Positions 43,255 through 53,368 of a DNA stretch of 64,000 nucleotides are shown one piece after another. Within the stretch, counting starts at the first letter, position 1, and the number at the start of each line of letters is the position of its first letter. A program made the position numbers and the translations under genes. Source of the DNA: Notospermus geniculatus (taxonomy: Eukaryota > Nemertea > Pilidiophora > Heteronemertea > Lineidae); the NCBI GenBank assembly GCA_002633025.1, contig NMRB01001526.1, forward strand, positions 1 through 64,000, written 5' to 3'. The notes beneath the pieces were generated by a model. It ran no database searches and was not told the origin of the DNA. It saw nothing but the letters and a program-made list of their open reading frames with translations.

Positions 43255-43372
43255 ATGATATAAAACGAAAAGTCGTCTCCAAATTTCGCAAATTTTTGCC
43301 CCCAACCAGGGTCTTCCTCGGGCACTTTCCAGCAAGAGATTACAGAAAAGTCTGTTCTGTAATCTCTTTTGT
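43255..43372. mobile_element. Half copy of the GACCCC hairpin family
   Basis: AAATTTTTGCCCCCAACCAGGGTCTTCC matches the left arm core of 5045, 20504 and 51668. The right arm is absent, replaced by a small hairpin GAGATTACAGA/TCTGTAATCTC (43337-43367). Confidence 0.55.
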
Positions 43373-43789
43373 GTGTCGTTCTTTGTGCTTTTTGTTGGAT
43401 AGCAGATACTTAATGCAACTAAATACAGGCCTACACCAAATTTCATCCCTTGCCTCCAGGAGGAATTCCACCCTCACNTGACGAAATATGAACGTGTAAA
43501 TTGTCAGTGACGTCATGCAGTAGGTAACTTTATGATGAATGTCATTTCTGTGCTTTCAGATCTTTTGTACTTTGTAGTTCGATATTAGTTCTCATTTCTT
43601 TTGGTTATATTCCTCGTACTTAGCTTGTAAGGAATCGATTATTTTCCTTGGGAATTCCAAAATGAAAGTCTTGAATTCTAACAGTTGTAATTAAAGCCAA
43701 AGTGGAGAACTGAGTCAGGCATGTCAGGATTCAGAATCCTGAAAGTAGCAGATTGCACTTCAGAATAATTCCGGAAACTCGGCTGTAGG

Positions 43790-45005
43790 CACCTTTCTGT
43801 AAATCTAATATTTTTTACATTGCATGATTGATTGATTGATTAAGCCTTGAAAACCTGAGTCGTCATCATTCATCATCCGCTCAACCTTCCTCACCATCAC
43901 CAGGAAACCCTGGTTAAACCGCTTCCAATTTCTAATGTCTTAATCTTGTTCGGGACGATGGTAAATACATACACGAAACGTAACGAAAGTCGCCTTGAAA
44001 TTGATATCCACATCGTCGCAATTCACCAGAAATTCATGGAGAAATTCTTTGCCGCTTATAGCTCAATTTTCTTTGAAAATGTATCCCTCGTTTTCAATTT
44101 AAGTAACAGATTTAGGATCCAGTTCTCAAACGTGACAAGTTGACGCGTTTGGGTTCCATAGGCACCTTTCTGTAAATCTAATATTTTTTACATTGCATGA
44201 TTGATTGATTGATTTATTAAGCCTTGAAAACCTGAGTCGTCATCATTCATCGTCAGCTCAACCTTCCTCACCATCACCAGGAACCCCCGGTTAAACCGCC
44301 TCGAATTTCTAACTTAAATGTCTTAATCTTGTTCAGGCACCTTTCAGTAAATATAATATTTTTTACATTGCATATTCACGTAGCTTAAAGATAATGTATC
44401 ACGGGTATTTTCGCGGGCCACGAAAATCATTGTTTAGGCCTATTTACATTTTGTTTGTTTGTGTCCAGTCTTTCTTTGTCTTATGAGTAATTTGTTGGTG
44501 GCATGCCCCTCGAGAAGTTCTTTTGATACCGAAAGTATTCAATTTGGTGGGTTGGCATGTCCCAAAAGTCAAAAATAACAAAATGTAAACATCCATGTTT
44601 ACAGACATTGAATGTAAACAATGAAGTCGTGATACATTATCTTTAAATACCAATTGATTGGTTGGTTGATTGATTGATTGATTGATTAAGCCTTGAAAAC
44701 TTGAGTCGTCATCATTCATCGTCAGCTCAACCATCCTCGTCGTCACCAGGAAACCCTGGTTAAACCGCCTCCAATTTCTAATGTCTCAATCTTGTTCGGA
44801 ACGATGGTAAAAACATACACGAAACGTAACGAAAGTCGCCTTGAAATTGATATCCACATCGTCGCAATTCACCAGAAATTCATGGAGACATTCTTTGCCG
44901 CTTATAGATCTATTTTCTTTGAAAATGTATCCCTCGTTTTCAATTTAAGTAACAGATTTAGGATCCAGTTCTCAAACGTGACAAGTTGACGCGTTTGGGT
45001 TCCGG
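43790..45005. repeat. ~370-bp tandem triplication
   Basis: Copies at about 43790-44157, 44158-44338 (cut short) and 44335-45005 (interrupted by a TTAA MITE). AGGCACCTTTCTGTAAATCT, (TGAT)n, GCCTTGAAAACCTGAGTCGT and CACGAAACGTAACGAAAGTC are shared. The 65-codon plus frame in copies 1 and 3 differs by three replacement and about two silent changes, no sign of coding constraint. Confidence 0.85.
44389..44642. mobile_element. TTAA-class MITE, copy 3
   Basis: AGATAATGTATCACGGGTAT and GTCGTGATACATTATCT, with TTAA exactly on both sides (44385-44388, 44643-44646). Confidence 0.9.
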
Positions 45006-45446
45006 AGAGACAGGATATTTTAGACACTGTGTTGGTTTTGTTAGTGTTATCGCATGGATAATAGAAGGAATCTAATGTCGGCTGCTACTCCCACCCGGAA
45101 ACCGCAAAACGACGTCCGATTTCAAGAAAATTATAGTAGGGACACGGATTTTTGTTGAATATTGTGTTTCTAACACTTGATTTTTTGTTCTTCTTTGAAG
45201 TGCAGGGTGTTACCTGGAAAAGTGCATGCGTAAGATTTAGTATATTATCATAAGCAGCGCCGTTAGGAAGTGAAAGAAATGCTAAATGTCGGCGGTAACT
45301 CCCATCAGGAAACCGCAAAACGATGTCCACTTTCGCGAAAATTATAATGGGACACGGATTTTAGTTGAATTGTGTTAGTTTGGCACTTGATTTTATTTTT
45401 TTAAGGGTTTTCTTTGAATTATAAGGTTGGTAGCTTGAACAGAATA

Positions 45447-45594
45447 GGGAGGTTTCGAAATCAAACGATAAACGTAAACTTTACGACAACGTTATTTTTC
45501 GTGCTACACATAACCAGATTTTGTATTCCATTTTCGGTACAAAAATTACGTTGTCGTTAACGTTTACGTTTATCGTTTGATTTCGAAACATCCC
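45447..45594. mobile_element. TA-flanked MITE, ATCAAACGATAAACGT ends, copy 1
   Basis: GGGAGGTTTCGAAATCAAAC / GTTTGATTTCGAAACATCCC with TA on both sides; arms about 55 bp. Copy 2 at 49063-49211. The TA target fits Tc1/mariner. Confidence 0.85.
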
Positions 45595-45667
45595 TAATAT
45601 CATCATAAGCAGCACCATTAGGAGGTATAAAAATTGTCAAATGTCGGCGAAAACTGCCAAAAGAGGA

Positions 45668-45930
45668 ACCTTGAGTAGCCGAGTGTGCTCGTCCGCTCAA
45701 CAAGCGGCATGGTCCAGGTGTAACGTCGATCAGTGTTCCCCGTATTTCTGTGTTTTTCTTATTGTTTCCCTCCTGACGGATTAAGCGGCAACTACTGTAA
45801 CCCAACAATAACCATTCTAGGCCGCGTCTATTGTTGGGGAACACTGAGCTACAGAAACACACACTCACAGATGTTACACCTGGTTCGAATCCAGTAGTCT
45901 TGAACGTTAGTTGTGGTGTTGATATTTTTG
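45668..45930 (+). mobile_element. tRNA-derived SINE head split by a MITE
   Basis: GAACCTTGAGTAGCCGAGTG, CCGCTCAACAAGCGGCATGG, then after the insertion GGTTCGAATCCAGTAGTCTT. The head resembles SINE-B (CCGCTTAGCAAGCGG) but the body differs. Confidence 0.65.
45719..45878. mobile_element. CCGG-class MITE at another B box
   Basis: TGTAACGTCGATCAGTGTTC and CACACTCACAGATGTTACA. CCAGG (45714-45718) and CCTGG (45879-45883) flank it. Interior is the reverse of 16593-16743. Confidence 0.85.
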
Positions 45931-45958
45931 GTGACTGGGAGGGGAATGTCGATGGTAG

Positions 45959-46019
45959 TCAGCTGCCCTGCATTCAGTGAGACTTAGTGAAAAGTCTCTC
46001 TGAATGCAGGGCAGCTGAC
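45959..46019. repeat. 61-bp hairpin
   Basis: TCAGCTGCCCTGCATTCAG and CTGAATGCAGGGCAGCTGA around GAGACTTAGTGAAAAGTCTC, itself partly paired. Foldback or a transcribed hairpin; no further evidence. Confidence 0.7.
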
Positions 46020-46162
46020 AGGGATCTGTGGTTATAAGTATTTATTAGCAAATGCAGATTTGTAGGGAAATGGAAGGGCTGGGGAGATATTCATCCTGCG
46101 AGAAAACGTTTTCAGCAAAAAAAATAAACAGAGAAACTGACACGTGAAAAAAATAAAAATTC

Positions 46163-46235
46163 CTATCGCAAGGCTCGAACCCGGCGCGCCGGATTCAGAG
46201 CCGGACGCTCTACCGACGAGCCAGCCGGCCACGTC
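46163..46235 (-). repeat. tRNA-like sequence
   Basis: Read on the minus strand: TGGCTCGTCGGTAGAGCGTC (A box), CTCTGAA at the anticodon loop, CGCGCCGGGTTCGAGCCTTG (B box). The anticodon stem has a C-C mismatch and there is no matching acceptor arm; an A+T-rich run follows. Probably a SINE head or tRNA pseudogene. Confidence 0.55.
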
Positions 46236-46239
46236 ATGA

Positions 46240-46570
46240 CGGTGGCTGCTCAATAAATGTTTATAAACATATCCCAGCTACTCAACATATTTTTATGTTA
46301 ATTAAAAATGACGTTGCAAATCAGAATAATCTTCCAAAAATCGCATTTCACAACATCCACAGAGCAAGTCCCCAGCAAATCTGTCAGCATATCGCTACAT
46401 AATGTACCCATCTACGTTCACAGTCACTAAAAACGTGAACCAACCGTCCGGTATGTTCCATCTGAACATTAGACGCATTTCATCTATGAGTCCAATTCTA
46501 TTGAGAGTGACCCGTGAAAAGTCTTTGGCTAGCTTCGCTGTTGGCCGCTACGCGGCGCGTTGGGCCCTTG
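46240..46570. other. Unassigned sequence
   Basis: Nothing recognised. Confidence 0.4.
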
Positions 46571-46573
46571 CGT

Positions 46574-46793
46574 CCAGCCCGGGCCATATGGGATTAATCA
46601 TCCCTGGCTCTTCACGTCCGTCGCATGAGACAGTAAGCTGTGGTGCCTTGTACCTCGTTTCTTTGCAAGGGCACGTAAAAGACCCCATCCAAGTGAAGAA
46701 CATGAGTAGCTTGAGATGGCCTCTTCCATATTTACCAGTACCAGGGCCAATAATACTATGGCTTCGGCCCTGATGGAAAAATCAAGTAGAAAT
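46574..46793 (+). mobile_element. SINE-B
   Basis: CAGCCCGGGCCATATGGGAT, TGAGACAGTAAGCTGTGGTG, CCCATCCAAGTGAAGAACAT and GGCTTCGGCCCTGATGGAAA; 5' truncated before the B box. Confidence 0.9.
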
Positions 46794-47302
46794 ACTGCCA
46801 AAAGAAAACCGGGGGACCGCAAAGTGATGTCCAATTTCAAGAAAATCGTAGCCGGGGCAAGAATTGCTGTTGAATATTTTGCCCTGTAGCACTTTAATTT
46901 TTTGTTCTTTGAACGATAGACTGTTATCTCAAAAATTGCATCCATATCATCATAAGCAGCACATTTAGAAAGATTGTCAAAATCCGCAGAGATGTCCAAC
47001 TTCAACAAAATTACTAAGTAAAGACACGAATTCTTGTAGAATACTAGTATTGTGTCATTTTATATTTTGTTAAAAATGTTGGCTGTTAGCTGAAAAATAA
47101 CTTGTGTAAGATTATATTATCATAGGCAGAACTACATGTATACGGAGGATTGTCAAAATCCGCAAAGATGTCCTATACCAAGAAAATTACTTGTAAGGAC
47201 ACAAATTCTTGAAAATTGTGTCCTATATAGCACTTGTTTATTTGTTTTTCTTTGAAATATAGATATAGACTGTAGGTGAAACGGTACACGCGTAGGATTA
47301 TA

Positions 47303-47727
47303 TGGGTGTGTTTCAAAAAGTGTTCCGTCCGACACCAGAAAATTTTCACCATTCTTTTGTCTACTGGTGAAAGGTTGTTTCTTGAAACTCTACAATATTC
47401 ATGTCAGATCTAGGTATCATGGAGCTCTAAATTATGGCACTGCAAACTAATTGATCTATTAACCCTTTAAATTCTGACAGCAGAAAGTAGTTTTGGTGTC
47501 GGACGGAACGATAGATTTTGCTGGTAAGCTCAATATTTTTTGAAACCCTCCTTCAAATGAGTGTACATGTACACTGTACATCCCAGATGGAGAAACTAAT
47601 AGTTAAAGGTCTATATTATCAAATACTACATTTGATTTTTGGGAAATCTATGGCAAAAATCTTTGTGATCATTTCAAAGTTAAATTTTGCCCCATTTTCG
47701 TGGGTGACCAATTTTGAAACACACCCA
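47303..47727. mobile_element. MITE, TGGGTGTGTTTCAAAA ends, 425 bp
   Basis: TGGGTGTGTTTCAAAAAGTG / CAATTTTGAAACACACCCA with TA on both sides, inserted into AGGATTATATCATCATAAGC of the satellite. A subterminal GTTCCGTCCGACACCA / TGGTGTCGGACGGAAC forms a second inverted pair (about 47321 and 47493). Confidence 0.8.
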
Positions 47728-48335
47728 TATCATCATGGGCAACGCTTATGAGAAATAAAAGAAAGCGGCAAATGTCTGTGGTAAATACCACCAGGAAACC
47801 GCAAAAATGAAGCCCAACTTTATAAAGGAATTCTTGAAATTGTGTCCTATAGCACTTGTTTATTTTGTTTTTCTTTGAAATATAGACTACTAGCTGAAAC
47901 GGGCACGCGTAGGATTATATCGTCATAAACAATGCCATTAGGACTAGGCGTAAAATATCTGTGGACAGTCCTACCAAGAAACCGTAAAACGATGTCCAAT
48001 ATCAAGAAAATTACTAGCAAGGACACAAATTCTTGAAAATTGTGTCCTATAGCACTTGACTATTTTGTTTTTGTTTGAAATATAGTCTGTCAGCTAAAAC
48101 ATTTCATGCGGACTATTACATACATTATAATCATAGACAGAGCCAGACGGAGAATTCTCAAAATCTGCAGAATGATATCCAATTTCTCGAAAATTACTAG
48201 CAGGGACACGAATTTTTCTTAAATATTGTATCCCTTAGCACTCTACGTGTAGTTTGGGTCTTTTTCTAAAACATAGGCTCTTAGCGTAAAAATTACATGC
48301 TTAGGATTATATTATCATAAGCAGTACCATTAGGG

Positions 48336-48710
48336 AGATTGTCAAAAATGTATCCGATCCGCGCAACAGGTCGCATTAATTCCATTCTGATGACGTCACT
48401 ATATGTTAATGCTGTCTGCATCAGATTACCATTCTCCAGTCGATAAAACGGTTGCCGTATCTCCATCACTCATCTTCTGCAACATCATCAACTCTCTTGT
48501 TTGGCATCGCTTCTCGATCCTTTGGGTAATGAATTCCACCGTATTTCTCGTAACATTAGGCCTACAAGCTATAACCACGTCGCAGGAAATAGTTCTTATA
48601 ATGTGTACAATGCAATTACATGCATTATCATAATAAGCACAACGATTCCCTTTTTGTCTGGTGTTATGAAAACATGTGTTACGACCAGCTGCTGTATGTC
48701 ATCAAACTGA
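48336..48710. other. Unassigned sequence
   Basis: No repeat or exon recognised. Confidence 0.4.
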
Positions 48711-48712
48711 AA

Positions 48713-48907
48713 GCATTTGCATAGGCAAGCTGTCTAATACATAGGTTAGGGATTATCTCGTCCCCTGATGTTCCTTAGGCAATGCCTTCGGCAGATCGCC
48801 TTATGTAAAGATTGGGCTAGGCATGAGGCAGAATGTCTCACATGATAGAAATTCTGGGGAAGAGATAATGCCTAACATATATTAAGGCAACTTGCCTATG
48901 CAAAGTC
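48713..48907. mobile_element. MITE, TTGCATAGGCAAG ends
   Basis: TTTGCATAGGCAAGCTGTCT and AAGGCAACTTGCCTATGCAAA; the arms continue through TTAGGGATTATCTCGTCCCC / GGGGAAGAGATAATGCCTAA. Confidence 0.8.
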
Positions 48908-49062
48908 TGGTCTTTCAGTGTAACGAAGAAACTCATTCCTAAAAACACATCTGTTTATGTAGCAAAAACGTAAATAAAGTCATTATGCATGTATATCACT
49001 TCTGAGGTTTCACATGCTGATGCCGTTTTCGACCGGTGTGTAAAGTATTGATACCAATAATA

Positions 49063-49211
49063 GGGAGTTTAAGAAATCAAACGATAAACGTTAACTTTAC
49101 GACAACGTTATTTTTTGTACCGAAAATGCAATATTTTTTCTGTTGAATTCGCAGTATGAAAAATAACGTTGTCGAAAAGTTAACGTTTATCGTTTGATTA
49201 CTTTAACTCCC
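49063..49211. mobile_element. TA-flanked MITE, copy 2
   Basis: GGGAGTTTAAGAAATCAAAC / GTTTGATTACTTTAACTCCC with TA on both sides. Its arms match 45447-45594, the centre differs. Confidence 0.85.
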
Positions 49212-49700
49212 TAATATCAGACCCCGCTGTTTCATTCATTCTTTAACCTTCAAATGTATCAAATTGAAACATTCGTTTCGACTTCCTTGTGGGTCAACAG
49301 AGGTTATTGTGTTTGTGATGATTTATCATACACTCATACATCTAGAAATCATACATACCTATCATACAAATCATCTTACATACCAATCATACTATGATAC
49401 ATCTTGAAATGCAGTTGCTTTCATGTAAATTCTAGGATATGTATTTCTATTGTCTTGGACTCTTTCCTCATGCATCTCCGTTTCGACCGGTGTTACCAGT
49501 AATCAATTGGGATACTATCTTGCCAATATCATCAGATCCAGCTGTGCCATTCTCCTTCAACGTTGAAAATATCAGCCGTTTCAAACTAACTCTGGGAGGT
49601 TTTTGTCAATGGTTGGTTTTCCTACATAGCGCTTGAAGTACAAATTCTTGGATGTAGTTCATGCTGTGTCTTGAAGACATTCCCAAGAAATGCACCCGTT
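49212..49700. repeat. Diverged outliers of the ~115-bp satellite
   Basis: ATATCAGACCCCGCTGTTTCATTCATTC and CTTGCCAATATCATCAGATCCAGC resemble the array at 50.87-51.84 kb. CATACAAATCATAC is repeated near 49345-49400. Nothing coding seen. Confidence 0.45.
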
Positions 49701-49705
49701 TCTTA

Positions 49706-49943
49706 AGGCCCGTCTACACGATCATACATTTGTTCAAAACATCATCATACATTATTATGATGATGTTCATGGACAAATGTATGATCGGTGTTTTCCCAAC
49801 AAGCTTGAATAGCATCCAACACGTATGATGATGTTCAAACTTTTAGCTGCATTGTGTAGACGGAAATCCACAACAAGCTTGGACATCATCATACAAATGT
49901 ATGATGATGTTTTGAACAAATGTATGATCGTGTAGACGGGCCT
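49706..49943. mobile_element. Harbinger-like MITE, AGGCCCGTCTACACGATC ends, copy 1
   Basis: TTA on both sides (49703-49705, 49944-49946). ATACATTTGTTCAAAACATC / GATGTTTTGAACAAATGTAT, with repeated ATGATGATGTTC inside. Very close to 60506-60760, which has an extra GTGTGGACCG stretch. Confidence 0.9.
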
Positions 49944-49946
49944 TTA

Positions 49947-50170
49947 TGCCCGTGTCACACTGTCCCGAAATTAGACACCCGATGGCCACACGAATATAGA
50001 ATTTTGAATTTTGCGTGAAGATGGCCCCGAAGTCAACTTCCAGAATCTTGCAAAGTTTCGATCCCAACCGGGGTCTTCTTCAGGCTGGCACTTATCGGTA
50101 AGATTTCCAAAAGTTTCCATTAATTCGTATGGCCATCGGGTGTCAACTTCGGGACAGTATGACACGGGCA
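49947..50170. mobile_element. Harbinger-like MITE, TGCCCGTGTCACACTGTCCC ends
   Basis: Perfect 23-bp inverted ends, inner GACACCCGATGGCCA / TGGCCATCGGGTGTC, and TTA on both sides. The left TTA is the right TTA of the preceding MITE. The middle holds the GATCCCAACCGGGGTCTTC core of the hairpin family. Confidence 0.9.
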
Positions 50171-50250
50171 TTAAGCGGATACCGTCGTGAAGTCAACTCG
50201 TCACCATTGAGGTTTCACATTGCTCTAGAGCGAAAGCTGTTTTTGACCGG

Positions 50251-50415
50251 TGTTACATCTGCCAGTGTTCGTGTGTGTCCTTGTGACCCTCTTATTGTTT
50301 GGGAAACGCTAGCAGATTGATTTCTCTGTGTGTCCCTTATTGTCAAGTCGCAGCTTATTCCGTCAGACAATTGGATGGGAACACTCATAGATGGGGAACA
50401 CTGAAAAACGTTACA
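50251..50415. mobile_element. CCGG-class MITE
   Basis: TGTTACATCTGCCAGTGTTC and GGAACACTGAAAAACGTTACA, CCGG before it, CTGC after. Interior CTTATTGTCAAGTCGCAGCT. Confidence 0.8.
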
Positions 50416-50421
50416 CTGCTT

Positions 50422-50525
50422 GGCCCGTATGCATAAAGGTGGAATAAGCTTATTCCAGGTAACCTAACGTTATAACGTGAAGCTATACCTGGAATAAGCT
50501 TATTCCACCTTTATGCATACGGGCC
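50422..50525. mobile_element. GGCCCGTATGC hairpin MITE
   Basis: Same as 29337-29442 with few changes; CTG follows it and CTT precedes it. Very low divergence between these two copies 21 kb apart indicates recent activity. Confidence 0.9.
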
Positions 50526-50869
50526 CTGGCGTGCAATCGATAGGCCTACCTATCTTACAAAAATATACAGACTGCTCTTTCAATTCATTCTATAACTTTT
50601 TTAGATCAAATTTTGGCCCAAACGGACTTAAATATGGCAGCCAGAAAACTGGATTTAAGCCTAGCCCATGTCACACAGGTTGAGCACATGGGACCATTTC
50701 ATTTAGATAATACATGAAGCTGTGGATCGAAAGCCTTTTTCGACCAGTCAGAACGCGGAAAAAGTCCCCCTGGAATGAAAGTCGGGGTGCTATTGTCCTA
50801 GTGGATTAAGCCTTTGTGAAGGATTAGGTCGCTAACGCTGACCGTAACCGTTGACAAAGCATGGGATTT

Positions 50870-51840
50870 GTATTGGGGACTTCCATTCATAGGACTTTCT
50901 CTATTCATAGGACTTACACCTGTTTACAGTTGAGTGACACCGACCTTGCCAATGATATCATACCCTGCTGTTTCAGTGATAATGTACGGACTTTGAATGG
51001 AGGACTTCCATTCCAAGGACTTTCTCCGCTGGTTCACCTGTGTATGTAGTCTAGTGACACCGACCTTGCCAATGATATCATACCCTGTTGTTTCATTTTG
51101 TACGCACTTTGTATCTCGGACGTCCACTCCAAGGACTTTCTCCACTGGTACACCTGCGTACAGTCGACTGACACCGACCTTGCCAATGATATTATACCCT
51201 GCTCTTTCATTTTGTACGGACTTCGTATCGAGGGCGTCCATTCCTAAGACTTTCTCCGCCGGTACACCTGGGTACAATTAAGTGACACCGACCTTGCCAA
51301 TGATGTCATACCCTGCTGTTTCATTGACAATGTATGGACTTTTTATCAAGGACTTGCAGTCCTAAGACTTCCTCCACCGGTAACCTGTGTACAGTCTTGT
51401 GGACCGACCTTGCCAATGATATACCCTGCTGTTTCAGTGACAATGTACGGACTTTGTGAGGGCGTCCATTCCTAGGACTTTCTCTGCTGGTACACTTGTG
51501 TATAACAGTCTACCGATGTTGCCAATGGTATCACACCCTGCTGTTTTAATTACAATATACAGAGTTTTTATCGAGGGCGTCCATTCTCTGCTGGTACACC
51601 TACATGTATTACCATGTCTACCGATGTTGTCCAAGGTACAAAAAGCACAAAATTGACACACTAAATGATAATAAACAAGAAGTCAATCTCCAGAATTCAC
51701 GAATTTTCGACCCCAACCGGGGTCTTTTTCAAGTTAAAGACCCCGGTTGGGGTCGAAAATTCGTGAATTCTGGAGATTGACTTCTTGTTTATTATCTACC
51801 GATGTTGTCAATGATATCACACCCTGCTGTTTTATTTATT
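50870..51840. repeat. ~115-bp satellite, about 7 copies
   Basis: ACACCGACCTTGCCAATGAT..ATACCCTGCTGTTTC near 50938, 51058, 51171, 51288, 51402 and 51512, alternating with GGACTTTCTCCGCTGGTACA. The array resumes after a hairpin insertion at 51668-51796. The open frames on both strands are by-products. Confidence 0.9.
51668..51796. mobile_element. GACCCC-family hairpin, compact form
   Basis: GATAATAAACAAGAAGTCAA to TCGACCCCAACCGGGGTCTT and the exact complement, with only about 5 nt at the centre. Near-perfect 60-bp stem. Confidence 0.9.
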
Positions 51841-52510
51841 CTTTCATGTTCAAACATATCACATTAGAAAGCATCCGTTTCGAACTCTGTGCGGTTGAAC
51901 AGAGGTTATTATGTCAATAATGTGGTTTTCACATATAACACTTCAAATACAATTACAATTATACAAATTCTTGGGTAGAAATGTATCTCATATTATCTTG
52001 AAGTATTCTAATCGTAATTTGAGAGCAATGTGGGATATGACTAACAGTAATATTCACACTTATGTATCACCAAAAGGACACTTGTAAAATACTAACAGCT
52101 TGTCATGAGTCCGTTGAGTCCATACCTCTCCATCTGTAAAAGCTGCAACAAGCGACCGCGGCAGGATATCACAGGTGGCTAAAATTATTTTTGCCTATAG
52201 ACCTTTACATCAGAGAAGGCCTACTAAGTTCTCCCGCATGCCGTCGAAATGTTACTGGGGGTCGTCTTCGGATTTATTGGTATTTAAGCCTAGGTCACAA
52301 ATGCACCGGGCCCCGTACGATTTTCCCCACCCAGCGGCTTGCTGCTGATTTTAGAGACTGAAACTCGGATCTAAGATGAATCATGCCGAAATCGCCTCAA
52401 TAGATAGGCGGAAAGTAGGCTGGATCAAACTGGGCACCGTAGAAATTGGCCAAAATGTCTGTTTTTACTCGCCGTATACGGGCCCCGGAGTGGATTAGTG
52501 ACTGGGACTT
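51841..52510. repeat. Mostly unassigned; first copy of a 160-bp direct duplication
   Basis: 52133-52293 (CATCTGTAAAAGCTGCAACA, CGACCGCGGCAGGATATCAC, TTTTTGCCTATAGACCTTT, CATGCCGTCGAAATGTTACT) is repeated at 53131-53291, immediately between two SINE-B copies. Otherwise nothing recognised. Confidence 0.6.
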
Positions 52511-52513
52511 TAC

Positions 52514-52746
52514 ACTACTCAAAAAAAGTTAAGGACCGCTTTTCTCATAACTCATGATTCTGTTTCAGGCATTGCTTCAGAACACGTTATGCAACTGAAA
52601 CTTACCACATATGTAATTCATCATTCACAGTTTGTTTGAGGTCATTCAGGACAGTTTTATCATACACCATTTTCAACTGTAAAAACTGTCAAATGAAAAG
52701 GTTGTACACAAAATTACAAATGGGTCCTTAACTTTTTTTGAGTAGT
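52514..52746. mobile_element. Tc1/mariner-like MITE
   Basis: CACTACTCAAAAAAAGTTAA and complement TTAACTTTTTTTGAGTAGT with TA outside. From general knowledge, an end of the CACT(A/G)CTCAAAAAAA type is typical of Tc1 relatives. Interior CATTTTCAACTGT..ACTGTCAAATG, no transposase. Confidence 0.8.
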
Positions 52747-52750
52747 AGAC

Positions 52751-53130
52751 CGGTATATTTGTATAATTTTTCCGTCAGGGCCGAAGCGTTGTTGGCCCTG
52801 CTACGTAAGTACGGAAGAGGCCATCTCGTGCTACTCATGTTCCTCACCTGGATGGGGTCTTTTACTTGCCCTTGCAAAAAAGGCACAAGGTACACAAGGG
52901 ACCACGGCTTACTGTCCCATGCGACGGACTGAAGAGCCAGGGATAATTAATCCCATATGGCAAGGTGTAATAGAATCTAATGCCCCCGATATGTGATGTC
53001 CCAAAACAATTTACGGATTAAGTGGCACCATTGAATTGGACTCTAGAGAGACAATGACCCTTAATTCCGTGACAAACAATGCAGGGGGACTTCAGGAAGA
53101 CGGGGAATTCGATTTTATCACACCGGGATT
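52751..53130 (-). mobile_element. SINE-B with a CCGG-class MITE at its B box
   Basis: TTTTTCCGTCAGGGCCGAAGC to ATTAATCCCATATGGC. The MITE lies at 52976-53122, then GGGATTCGAA of the B box. The rest of the head is replaced by the 160-bp duplicated segment. Confidence 0.85.
52976..53122. mobile_element. CCGG-class MITE, GATATGTGATG subfamily
   Basis: TGTAATAGAATCTAATGCCC and GAATTCGATTTTATCACA; right flank CCGG, left flank AAGG. Close to 31617-31781. Confidence 0.8.
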
Positions 53131-53368
53131 CGAAAATCTGTAAAAGCTGCAACAGGCGACCGCGGCAGGATATCACATCTGGCCAAAATTATTTTTGCCT
53201 ATAGACCTTTCCATCAATTAGAAGGCCTACTAGTTCCTCCACATGCCGTCGAAATGTTACTGGGTGTCGTCTTCGGATTCGTTGGTATTTATTTTTATTA
53301 TATTTCCATCTGGGCCGAAGCATTATTGGCCCTGGTAAGTACGGAAGAGGCCATCTCAAGCTACTCAT

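Larger units (their letters stand above)
45085..48335. repeat. ~200-bp satellite with several insertions
   Basis: CAGGAAACCGCAAAACGATGTCC, CAAGAAAATTACTAG..GGACAC, AATTGTGTCCTATAGCACTTG, TTGTTTTTCTTTGAAATATAGA and TAGGATTATATCATCATAAGCAG recur in that order near 45100, 45300, 46810, 46990, 47165, 47800, 47970 and 48160. Its insertions (45447, 45668, 46163, 46574, 47303) can be read against intact units. Confidence 0.8.

Noticed and set aside
43946-44989. 65-codon frame conserved in two tandem units (43946-44143 and 44792-44989)
   Set aside because: The units are recent duplicates, and the differences favour replacement over silent changes, so conservation of the frame has no weight.
32880-46235. 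tRNA genes at 32880-32960 and 46163-46235
   Set aside because: B boxes are good, but acceptor and anticodon arms do not pair properly; both look like SINE heads or relics.
50997-51281. Opposed frames of 94 and 117 codons at 50.9-51.3 kb
   Set aside because: They are translations of a ~115-bp satellite, open on both strands at once.
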